Assembly (NCBI GenBank): GCA_947649285.1
Contig: CANSRB010000004.1
Coordinates: 1 to 53,460 of the forward strand
Direction: 5' to 3'
Length of the DNA: 53,460 bases
Origin: an uncultured Clostridia bacterium
Lineage (GTDB): Bacteria; Bacillota; Clostridia; Oscillospirales; Ruminococcaceae
The notes under the pieces were generated by a model. It searched no databases, was not told the origin of the DNA, and saw only the letters and a list, made by a program, of their open reading frames with translations. Positions 17,601 to 24,751 of this stretch are shown here, in pieces. A program made the position numbers and the translations under genes. How positions within the stretch are numbered: the stretch's first letter is position 1; the number at the start of each line of letters is the position of its first letter.

Positions 17601-17788
17601 CCGCCCCAGCGGTCGCCGGGACGGGCTTCGGTGAACAGCTCGTCCGCCGGGATGGCATAGAGCTCTTCCGGGGTGGGATACTTCCGGACAGACAGGGAAT
17701 CCTGCTTTTGGAAAACATAGGCTTCCATGGTGAGCTCCAGCTGTTTGAGCTTTTGGAGCATCCGGTTGATTTGGGGTGTGTTGAGCAT
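14699..17788 (-). CDS. GH38 alpha-mannosidase
   Basis: The product has 1029 residues, typical of cytoplasmic bacterial family 38 alpha-mannosidases. It has no signal peptide, so substrates must be imported first. Zinc/catalytic motifs are [16 protein letters not shown] near 253-267 and [21 protein letters not shown] near 358-378, where the Asp of PDTFG is the expected nucleophile. A three-helix-bundle region and a long C-terminal beta domain follow. The ATG at 17788 has GGAGGA just upstream; the longer open frame to 17950 has no good start. It diverges from the sugar ABC genes at 18.4 kb and probably processes what they import. Confidence 0.94.
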   Translation of the reverse strand: [1029 protein letters not shown]

Positions 17789-17932
17789 AACGTTCCTCCT
17801 TTTATAAAAAGGCCGGGAAAGGCCTGAAATACCGGAAGAAGAGGGCGGGAAACGCGCCTCTTTCTTATAAAAAGAACCGCCCATATTATAGCACAGGAGG
17901 TTTGGAAAGTATAGCATAAATTCATGAAAGAC

Positions 17933-17960
17933 TTGACAAAACAGAAACACGTGGTATAAT
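17933..17960 (+). promoter_or_regulatory. Upstream promoter of the sugar ABC locus
   Basis: TTGACA at 17933-17938, a 16-base spacer and TATAAT at 17955-17960. It is the stronger of two promoters before the permease gene, which starts 420 bases further on. Confidence 0.72.
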
Positions 17961-17966
17961 TGGAAA

Positions 17967-18175
17967 CATATTACACGGCTTGTCTTTTTTGAGCTTGTCG
18001 GAACGGATTCCGCTTGGAACAGTTTTGGCTTTTCTTCAAAAAGAACTGTGGAATAGTTTGCTTTTTGACCAGAAAATGGAAATTTTTATTGGCAATAGCG
18101 CTGAAAAACAGGAAGAACAGTTTTTCTTTTTTGTCTTTTAACAGCGTACAAATCCCGTCATTACGGGATTTTAGT
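17967..18175 (+). ncRNA. Candidate small RNA or attenuated leader upstream of the ABC permease
   Basis: A transcript from the promoter at 17933-17960 would run about 200 bases to the hairpin AAATCCCGT/ACGGGATTT at 18150-18171. No reading frame with a ribosome-binding site lies in it. A second promoter follows the hairpin at 18227-18255. This arrangement suggests a small RNA or a terminated leader. The T-run after the hairpin is short, so termination may be partial. Confidence 0.35.
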
Positions 18176-18226
18176 GAATAATAATAACCCATCCTATTCT
18201 TTTTTAGCGTTTTTGTAAAAAAACTC

Positions 18227-18255
18227 TTGCAAATTCGTGAAGTGTATAGTAATAT
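18227..18255 (+). promoter_or_regulatory. Second promoter of the sugar ABC locus
   Basis: TTGCAA at 18227-18232, a 17-base spacer and TAATAT at 18250-18255, about 125 bases before the permease start. Confidence 0.5.
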
Positions 18256-18380
18256 ATATACATACGATACGAAAGCGAGTTCAGAAACCTGCAAAATGAG
18301 CACAGATATCACAAAGGCAGGGAAGAATTTTGCTGGTTTTGAGACTGCTTTCAGTAATATTTCAGAATAGGAGTGAAGAT

Positions 18381-19331
18381 ATGGCAAAGGCAAAAGTAAA
18401 AGGGAAAAAGTTTACTTTTGACGACCTCGAGTTGATTCTGTTGTCTCTTCCGACGGTCGTCTGGTTCGCAATTTTCTCGTACCTGCCAATGTTCGGCGTC
18501 ATCATCGCGTTTAAGACGTACCGGCTCCAGCCCGGAAAAGGCTTCCTTTACAGCTTGTTTAAGAGTAAATGGGCCGCATTTAAAAACTTTGAGTTCTTAT
18601 TCGCATCGTCCGACACCTGGATCATGTTCCGCAACACGATCGGTTACAATCTTATTTTCATCATTTTGGGCGTAGTGATCCCTGTATCGCTCGCAATTAT
18701 GATCAGCAATCTGTACAGTCAGCGGCTTGGAAAAGTCTGCCAGACTGCGATGTTCCTCCCGCACTTCATGTCGTGGGTTGTTGCCAGCTACTTCCTCTTC
18801 GCGTTCCTGTCTTCCGAAAAAGGCCTGGTAAACAGCATCATCGTTTCGATGGGCGGCACAAAAGTGAACTGGTACGGTGCGGAGGCACTGAATTATTGGC
18901 CGTTCTTCCTGGTTATGATGAATATCTGGAAGGGTACCGGTTACGGTATGGTCGTTTATCTTGCTACGATCACTGGTATTGATTCTACATATTATGAAGC
19001 TGCGGTAATCGATGGCGCAACCAAATGGCAGCAAACCACCAAAATTACCATCCCCCTGCTGAAGCAGATTATGGTTATCATGACGATCATGGCGATCGGC
19101 CGGATTTTCAATGCGGACTTCGGTCTGTTCTATCAGGTACCGAAAGCGTCCGGCCCTTTGAGCAACGCGACCCTGACGATGGATGTCTTTATTTACAACG
19201 CGCTGACCAAGATGAACAACATCGGTATGTCTTCGGCGGCAGCGCTCTTCCAGTCCGTCTGCGGATGTATCACCATCTGTATTGCAAACTGGGTTGTATC
19301 GAAGATTGATAATGAAAGTGCATTCTTCTAA
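18381..19331 (+). CDS. Carbohydrate ABC transporter permease (LplB/UgpA type)
   Basis: The product has 316 residues with six membrane segments. The EAA loop that contacts the ATPase reads YYEAAVIDGATKWQQTTKITIPLL. The opening LILLSLPTVVWFAIFSYLPMFGVIIAFKTYR is typical of LplB-type permeases for complex oligosaccharides. The ATG at 18381 has AGGAGTGA upstream; the longer frame from 18330 lacks such a site. It pairs with the next gene as a heterodimer. No ATPase gene lies in the locus, so a shared MsmK-like ATPase elsewhere is expected. Confidence 0.92.
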   Translation: MAKAKVKGKKFTFDDLELILLSLPTVVWFAIFSYLPMFGVIIAFKTYRLQPGKGFLYSLFKSKWAAFKNFEFLFASSDTWIMFRNTIGYNLIFIILGVVIPVSLAIMISNLYSQRLGKVCQTAMFLPHFMSWVVASYFLFAFLSSEKGLVNSIIVSMGGTKVNWYGAEALNYWPFFLVMMNIWKGTGYGMVVYLATITGIDSTYYEAAVIDGATKWQQTTKITIPLLKQIMVIMTIMAIGRIFNADFGLFYQVPKASGPLSNATLTMDVFIYNALTKMNNIGMSSAAALFQSVCGCITICIANWVVSKIDNESAFF

Positions 19332-19347
19332 GGAGGTGGAATAATAG

Positions 19348-20277
19348 ATGGCTAAAGAGAAAAAGGTCTTGGAAGGTCTTGCGAAATTCAACCGCGTCAG
19401 CAAACCAATGAACATCTTGTTTTCTGTGGTTTTCATTTTTGCCGCGCTCTGCTGTGTTATTCCGCTGATCTTCGTTGTTATCATTTCGTTTACACATAAG
19501 GATTCGATTGCCCGCAACGGGTATACCTTCTTCCCGGATCAATGGTCGCTTCAGGCTTATTCCACTCTGTGGGACAGCCGCGAATCGATTGTCCGTGCAT
19601 TTGGTATCTCGGTTTTGATCACCGTAGTTGGTACGGTATTGGGCCTTTTCCTGAATGCGTCGATGGGCTATGTTTTGTCCAGAAGCTCGTTCAAATTCAA
19701 AGGCTTATACACGATCATCGTCTTTATCCCGATGATTTTCAACGGCGGTATGGTTTCCAGCTTCTTGATTATGACTCAGCTGCTGCACCTGCGCGATAAC
19801 CTGCTGGCCCTGATCCTGCCTTTGGCGGTATCTTCTTTCAATATCATCATTATGCGTACCTTCTTTACCACGACGGTGCCCGATTCTCTGGTCGAGTCCG
19901 GGAAGATCGACGGCGCGAGCCAGCTCCGTATTTTCTTCCAGATCGTTTTGCCGATCTCTTTGCCGGCAATGGCGACCATCGGTCTCTTCCTTTCTTTCGC
20001 GTACTGGAACGACTGGTGGCAGGCGCTGATGTACCTCAACAATCAGGATCTGTATCCGCTGCAGTATGTGCTGATTTCCATTGAGCGGAATATCGACTTT
20101 GTCACGAAGAACGCAGCTTACATGGGTATGTCTGCGGTAGAAATCTCGGCGAAGCTCCCGCAGGACGGCGTAAAGATGGCGCTCGTTGTTATCGCGGTGC
20201 TCCCGATCGCCTGCTCGTATCCGTTCTTCCAGCGTTACTTCGTATCCGGTTTGACGATCGGTGCGGTAAAAGGTTAA
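19348..20277 (+). CDS. Carbohydrate ABC transporter permease (YtcP/UgpE type)
   Basis: The product has 309 residues and six membrane segments. The EAA-like loop is VESGKIDGASQLRIFFQIVLPISLPAMATIGLF. The C-terminus ends PIACSYPFFQRYFVSGLTIGAVKG, the signature ending of this subfamily. It starts 16 bases after the first permease with a GGAGGTGG site and forms the second half of the channel. The gene order permease, permease, binding protein is usual for LplBC-type systems. Confidence 0.93.
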   Translation: MAKEKKVLEGLAKFNRVSKPMNILFSVVFIFAALCCVIPLIFVVIISFTHKDSIARNGYTFFPDQWSLQAYSTLWDSRESIVRAFGISVLITVVGTVLGLFLNASMGYVLSRSSFKFKGLYTIIVFIPMIFNGGMVSSFLIMTQLLHLRDNLLALILPLAVSSFNIIIMRTFFTTTVPDSLVESGKIDGASQLRIFFQIVLPISLPAMATIGLFLSFAYWNDWWQALMYLNNQDLYPLQYVLISIERNIDFVTKNAAYMGMSAVEISAKLPQDGVKMALVVIAVLPIACSYPFFQRYFVSGLTIGAVKG

Positions 20278-20350
20278 TTTTCGGTATTTTATCATGGCGG
20301 GCAATTCCGCCTGTCATGAATAAAATAGACATTTTAGGAGGATTTTTGTT

Positions 20351-21883
20351 ATGAAAGGTAAAGCAAAAGTTTTATCTCTTCTGTTGGCTCTCGCAATGAC
20401 AGCGTCTGTTTTTGCTGCTTGCGGCGACAGCAATAACGACAGCAGCAACCCGTCCAGCACTGGCGGTAGCACTGTAAGCAACAGCGGAGATAACAAAAAC
20501 AACAATGGCGAAGTTGTAGAACTGACTTGGTGGCACTGGGGCGAAGCTTCGAAAAACCCGGATGCAGCTATCGCGGCTCTGAATGAGAAATCGGCAAAGG
20601 ATATCGGGGTTAAGATCAAATTCCTTTATTCCGGTACTGACGATACCAAACAGAAAACAGCGATGTCTACCGGCGCGTCTGACGATATCGTGTTCACCTG
20701 CTCTTGGTGGGCGCACTATCCGACCGTTGCTCAGCAGGGCCAGCTGTATGATATCACCGATATGCTGCCGACCGAAACCCCGGATCTGTGGAAGTTCCTG
20801 CCGGAATATATGTGGAAGGGTGCTGAGGTCAACGGCCGCATTTATGCAGTTCCGACCTACAAAGACTCTGCCGCTTCCCAGTTCTGGAGCTGTAACAAAG
20901 ACTTCGTTATCGACGCTGCTGGCGCTGAAGCTGAGTTCAAAGCAACCGGCATGAAGGTTGCTACCGTTACTCCTCTGCTGCAGAAAGTAAAAGCTTATGC
21001 AGACGCAAACGGCGGTACTTATCCGCACGACATGACCGCTCCGTTCAACTACAACAAAGCAGGTCTGAACGGCCACGGCGTATGGTTCAACCCGATCCTG
21101 GATACGCACAGAATCGGCGTTCGTAACGATGACAGCACTTACAAAGTTGTCAGCTACTTTGAGGATGCAGACTACGTAGCAGACCTCAAGACTTTGGCTG
21201 AATGGTACAAAGAAGGTCTGGTAAACCAGGACTGCGGCCAGCTTGATAAAGAGCCGGAGTGGCTCGTTGTTGGTACCGGCCAAGGCTGGGAAGGCGTTGA
21301 GGACTCCAACTGGGGCGTTAACAAGGACTACAAAGTTGCGATCAACAGAAGATGCGGTCCGTACGCAAACACTTCTACCATTATCGGTTCGATGCAGGGT
21401 ATCCTTGCAAACTCTAAGCATGTAAAAGAATCCCTGAAGTTCATTGAATACATGAACACCAATGCGGAATATCGCAATATGCTGGCTTATGGCGCTGAGG
21501 GTGTAAACTGGAAAGACAACGGCGACGGCACCATCAGCAAGCTGAACGACGACTACGGTCCTGGCGCATTCGCGCAGGCAACCTTCTTCCTGCTGAAACC
21601 GGTTTCCCCGGCTCCGGCAGATATGTACACTGCAATGCAGGCTGAGATGGACAAAGCTGAGCTCTCCGAACTGCTGGGCTTCCTGCTGAACCAGGAAGAT
21701 ATCCAGACCGAAGTTGCTGCAACCTCTACTGTATTCGAGAAATACTGCAACGGTCTGCAGTGCGGTACCTACGCGGATGTTGACGCTACCATCGCTGAGA
21801 TGATGAAAGAGCTCGAAGCTACCGGTTACCGGAAGATCATTGAGACTGCACAGGCTCAGGTTGACGCGTTCCTCGGCAAATAA
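20351..21883 (+). CDS. Sugar ABC extracellular solute-binding lipoprotein (paralogue 1)
   Basis: The product has 510 residues. A signal peptide ends in lipobox SVFAAC with Cys24 as the lipid anchor, followed by a Ser/Asn/Gly-rich linker to about residue 55. The mature domain begins VELTWWHWGEASKNPDAA and contains NGRIYAVPTYKD, as in large binding proteins of LplA type. It is about 60-70 percent identical by eye to the next gene and clearly related to the one at 29.9 kb. The ribosome-binding site is AGGAGG. A strong terminator directly follows, so this gene is probably expressed well above the next. Confidence 0.92.
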   Translation: MKGKAKVLSLLLALAMTASVFAACGDSNNDSSNPSSTGGSTVSNSGDNKNNNGEVVELTWWHWGEASKNPDAAIAALNEKSAKDIGVKIKFLYSGTDDTKQKTAMSTGASDDIVFTCSWWAHYPTVAQQGQLYDITDMLPTETPDLWKFLPEYMWKGAEVNGRIYAVPTYKDSAASQFWSCNKDFVIDAAGAEAEFKATGMKVATVTPLLQKVKAYADANGGTYPHDMTAPFNYNKAGLNGHGVWFNPILDTHRIGVRNDDSTYKVVSYFEDADYVADLKTLAEWYKEGLVNQDCGQLDKEPEWLVVGTGQGWEGVEDSNWGVNKDYKVAINRRCGPYANTSTIIGSMQGILANSKHVKESLKFIEYMNTNAEYRNMLAYGAEGVNWKDNGDGTISKLNDDYGPGAFAQATFFLLKPVSPAPADMYTAMQAEMDKAELSELLGFLLNQEDIQTEVAATSTVFEKYCNGLQCGTYADVDATIAEMMKELEATGYRKIIETAQAQVDAFLGK

Positions 21884-21895
21884 TTTTTCTCTTAT

Positions 21896-21944
21896 AAATA
21901 AAAGGAACCCTTAGGGGTTCCTTTTATTTAGGGATATCCCTAAA
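21896..21944 (+). terminator. Terminator between the two tandem binding-protein genes, with a second overlapping palindrome
   Basis: AAATAAAAGGAACCC and GGGTTCCTTTTATTT form a 15-bp perfect stem with loop TTAG (21896-21929). It is overlapped by the palindrome TTTAGGGATATCCCTAAA at 21927-21944, so the two folds compete for three bases at the junction. Confidence 0.9.
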
Positions 21945-22032
21945 TAGCAAAGATTGGAACTGTTCTTGGCTTTATCCATGGGGTTCATCGTTGTGGCCTT
22001 GTGGGTGAAATAAAATTTTTGGAGGAATCATG

Positions 22033-23571
22033 ATGAAAGGTAAAGCAAAAATACTCTCTCTCTTATTGGCGCTTGCGATGAGCGTCTCGGTTTTTGCTGC
22101 CTGCGGCGATAACGGCGGCGGAGCTAGCACGCCGAGCAATGGCGGCGGATCGGACTCCAGCAAAGTGCAGACCGACAATCAAGGGTCCGACGGCAACGGT
22201 GATGTTGTGAATTTGGTTTGGTGGCATTACGGCGAACAGCCCAAAAACCCGGACAAAACCATTGCGGCGCTGAATGAGAAATCGGCGAAAGACATTGGTA
22301 TTACCATCACTTTCAACTATGCCGGCGACGGCACACAGCAGAAAGTTGCCATGCAGACCGGTGCAACAGACGATATCCTGTTCACCTGCGCGTGGTATGT
22401 AAACTATGCGACGGCTGCACAGCAAGGCCAGCTGTATGATATTACGGACAAGGTGCAAAATGATACTCCGGAGCTTTGGAATTATATCCCGGATTACGTT
22501 TGGAAAGGTTCGGAAATCAACGGCCGGATTTACGCAGTTCCAACTTATAAAGACGTTGCGGCTTCCCAGTTCTGGACCTGCAACAAGGATTTTGTTTTTG
22601 ATACGGCAGGCGCCGAGGCAGAATTCAAGGCAACCGGGATGAAATTCTCCACAGTTACCCCACTGCTCGAGAAGCTGAAAAACTACGCTGATACCAACCT
22701 AGGCGGCAAATATCCAAACGACCTGACGGCTCCTTATTATATGAATAAGGGCGGTATCATTGGCGCGGATATGTGGTTCAACGCGGTTCTGGACTCCCAC
22801 CATATCGGCATCAAACAGGGCGACAGCAGTAATAAGGTTGTCAGCTACTTTGACGATGCAGATTATATCGAGGACCTGAAAACCCTTGCCGAGTGGTATA
22901 AAGCCGGTTATATCAATTCCGACTGTATGCAGATCGACCGTGAACCGGAGTTTATGGTTGTCGGCAGCAGCAAGGTTTGGGAAGGCGGCGAGGCGAACCT
23001 CGAAGCGGGCAAGAACTATAAAGTGGCGATTAACAGAAGATGCGGCCCGTATGCAACCACTTCTTTTGTCACCGGCTCGATGAACGGGATCTTCGCAAAC
23101 TCCAAGCATCCGGATGAATCGCTGCAATATTTGCAGTACATCAATACGAATGCAGAGTACCGGAATATGCTGGCCTACGGCGTAGAAGGGGAAAACTGGA
23201 AGGACAACGGCGACGGCACCGTCACCAAGCTGAATTCGGACTATGAGCCGTATGCGTTCGCGCAGGCAACCTTCTTCCTGCTGAAACCGGTTGCGCCGGC
23301 AGCGGCGGATATGTACACTACCATGAAAGCAGAGATGGAAAAGGCAGAGCTTTCTGACTTGCTGGGCTTTACCCTGAATCAGGATAGTATCCAAACCGAA
23401 GTTGCGGCTTGTACCACCGTCTTTGAAAAATACATGAGCAGTTTCATGACCGGTTCGTTTGCGGATGTAGACGCTTCTGTAGCAGAGATAATGAAAGAGC
23501 TGGAAGCAGTTGGCTACCGTAAAATCATTGAAGAAGCACAGGCTCAAGTGGATGCGTTCCTTGGCAAATAA
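22033..23571 (+). CDS. Sugar ABC extracellular solute-binding lipoprotein (paralogue 2)
   Basis: The product has 512 residues from the second of two adjacent ATGs; GGAGG at 22021-22025 is seven bases before it, and paralogue 1 starts at the same residue. Lipobox SVFAAC places the anchor at Cys24. The mature part VNLVWWHYGEQPKNPDKT and NGRIYAVPTYKDVAASQFW parallels paralogue 1 throughout, including the C-terminal QAQVDAFLGK. This is a tandem duplication with diverged binding segments, for instance in the region after residue 200. I see no clear promoter between the two, so it probably depends on read-through of the terminator at 21896. Confidence 0.92.
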   Translation: MKGKAKILSLLLALAMSVSVFAACGDNGGGASTPSNGGGSDSSKVQTDNQGSDGNGDVVNLVWWHYGEQPKNPDKTIAALNEKSAKDIGITITFNYAGDGTQQKVAMQTGATDDILFTCAWYVNYATAAQQGQLYDITDKVQNDTPELWNYIPDYVWKGSEINGRIYAVPTYKDVAASQFWTCNKDFVFDTAGAEAEFKATGMKFSTVTPLLEKLKNYADTNLGGKYPNDLTAPYYMNKGGIIGADMWFNAVLDSHHIGIKQGDSSNKVVSYFDDADYIEDLKTLAEWYKAGYINSDCMQIDREPEFMVVGSSKVWEGGEANLEAGKNYKVAINRRCGPYATTSFVTGSMNGIFANSKHPDESLQYLQYINTNAEYRNMLAYGVEGENWKDNGDGTVTKLNSDYEPYAFAQATFFLLKPVAPAAADMYTTMKAEMEKAELSDLLGFTLNQDSIQTEVAACTTVFEKYMSSFMTGSFADVDASVAEIMKELEAVGYRKIIEEAQAQVDAFLGK

Positions 23572-23585
23572 TCCTGTGTTTGGCT

Positions 23586-23618
23586 GAAAAGGGCCCTTCG
23601 GGGCTCTTTTCTTTTTTA
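23586..23618 (+). terminator. Terminator at the end of the sugar ABC locus
   Basis: GAAAAGGGCCC, loop TTCG, and GGGCTCTTTTC (one G-T pair) are followed by six T. Confidence 0.9.
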
Positions 23619-23764
23619 CAAAATATCATTTATTTTTCTGGGGAAATAGTGTATAATAAATCCAGAGTATAATCATTCGAAGAACCAGCGGGATTTACAG
23701 GCTGTTTGAACAGGTTTCCGGCTGGGGAAGATTCGCTCGAAAACGGATAAAGGAGCTGTTTGTC

Positions 23765-24541
23765 TTGGGTTTGGAAAGACCAGTTTACGAAAAAAAAGGA
23801 TACAATTCATTTGTTTATTATGTTGCGTTTGGGCTTTGCACGGATAATGTGGATGTTTATCCCGAGCAGCATCATGTCACCGGGATCCCGGAAGGGGTCA
23901 AACTGCTGGGGATCACCAAGGATATGATCCATGGGGACTTCAAGGGCTATGTGAGCGGCGCGTTTGGCGAGGCACTCGAGAATAAAGACCCTGAGCTGGC
24001 TGAAAAAGTACGTGAGAATGGCAAAGCGATGCAGATTAAGGGCGAGGTAGAGGATGACAGCAGCCTGTCTTACCTGGTCAGCAGCGTTGGGATTGTGGAG
24101 GCTCTCTGCGATATGGGGGCGATTGCCGTTCTGGATATGCACCTCTGCCGCTGGTATACCCCGGAAGAGTGGCATAAGGATGTCTTTGAAAAGGTCACGA
24201 ATCCGTTTACCCACATTTCCCCGATGATGGGCAAACAGGAGGACGGGATCTGGCTGCATACCCGCGGGATGCGGAAATTCGGCCGGCCGGATATCAGCAT
24301 CAGCGGTGTGCCGGAGAAGGATCTTCAGGCGGCGCAGGAGATGGCTCAGGAGATGGTGCCGATCCAGGCGATCGGCGGGGCTTGGCTGGACAAGGTGATT
24401 ACTTACCAGACCTGTAAGGGGGACGCAAAATTGAATCCGCATGATTATTATACAGAGGGTATGAACAACCCAATGTATAACAACAATTTCTTTGACATCC
24501 CTTGGAGCGCGGTTCAATTTGAGAAACCGGCAAAGAAATAA
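23765..24541 (+). CDS. Conserved cytoplasmic protein, function unknown
   Basis: The product has 258 residues from a TTG start, with AAGGAG nine bases upstream; a second in-frame TTG lies two codons later. There is no signal peptide or membrane segment. Recognisable stretches are EDDSSLSYLVSSVGIVEALCDMGAIAVLDMH and DGIWLHTRGMRKFGRPDISISGV, the latter reminiscent of DUF4261-type proteins, which I cannot confirm. It lies after the sugar ABC locus but has its own TATAAT (23652-23657) and terminator, so it is probably independent of that locus. Confidence 0.7.
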   Translation: MGLERPVYEKKGYNSFVYYVAFGLCTDNVDVYPEQHHVTGIPEGVKLLGITKDMIHGDFKGYVSGAFGEALENKDPELAEKVRENGKAMQIKGEVEDDSSLSYLVSSVGIVEALCDMGAIAVLDMHLCRWYTPEEWHKDVFEKVTNPFTHISPMMGKQEDGIWLHTRGMRKFGRPDISISGVPEKDLQAAQEMAQEMVPIQAIGGAWLDKVITYQTCKGDAKLNPHDYYTEGMNNPMYNNNFFDIPWSAVQFEKPAKK

Positions 24542-24562
24542 AACGGTAAATGTTACGGCTGA

Positions 24563-24587
24563 AAAAAACTGGGAATCCTAGTTTTTT
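24563..24587 (+). terminator. Terminator after the unknown protein gene
   Basis: AAAAAACT pairs with AGTTTTTT, extended by GGG/CCT, leaving a three-base loop. Confidence 0.75.
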
Positions 24588-24618
24588 AGATAGATGAACA
24601 GAAAAAGAGGTGAAATGA

Positions 24619-24657
24619 ATGAAACTTGCTATTGGCTGTGCTTCATGCAAAGCGTAA
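24619..24657 (+). CDS. Leader peptide MKLAIGCASCKA before the MFS efflux gene
   Basis: A 12-codon frame has an AGAGGTG site at 24606-24612, six bases before its ATG. Its last codons lie in the first arm of a set of competing hairpins, and the efflux gene follows 95 bases later. An overlapping 26-codon frame from the ATG at 24615 to 24695 has poorer ribosome-binding-site spacing. Short leader peptides of this kind control drug-efflux genes in Firmicutes by ribosome stalling; I infer the same here. Confidence 0.55.
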   Translation: MKLAIGCASCKA

Positions 24658-24718
24658 TCCGGGCTGGATTGCATGAAGCTGAAAAAATGAATTAGGCTCG
24701 GACGGGCTTTGCATTTTT
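24640..24718 (+). promoter_or_regulatory. Candidate ribosome-dependent attenuator of the MFS efflux gene
   Basis: There are three segments. GCTTCATGCAA (24640-24650) is exactly complementary to TTGCATGAAGC (24669-24679). The latter can instead pair with GCTTTGCA (24706-24713) with a two-base bulge, giving a hairpin followed by five T (24714-24718). ATGCAAAGC (24645-24653) can also pair perfectly with GCTTTGCAT (24706-24714). The folds are mutually exclusive and the leader peptide ends in the first arm. Confidence 0.6.
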
Positions 24719-24751
24719 ACAAATAAAAAGTAAAAAGAGGTAAAGTCTGTA

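Noticed and set aside
15221..17827. An 868-codon open frame on the plus strand opposite the alpha-mannosidase
   Set aside because: It is a shadow of the GC-biased mannosidase codons: there is no ribosome-binding site, no recognisable domain and low-complexity hydrophobic/Gly composition. The minus strand encodes an unmistakable GH38 enzyme.
24615..24695. 26-codon frame as the leader peptide instead of the 12-codon one
   Set aside because: Its ATG is only about two bases from the ribosome-binding site, while the 12-codon frame has the normal six-base spacing; kept as a less likely alternative.
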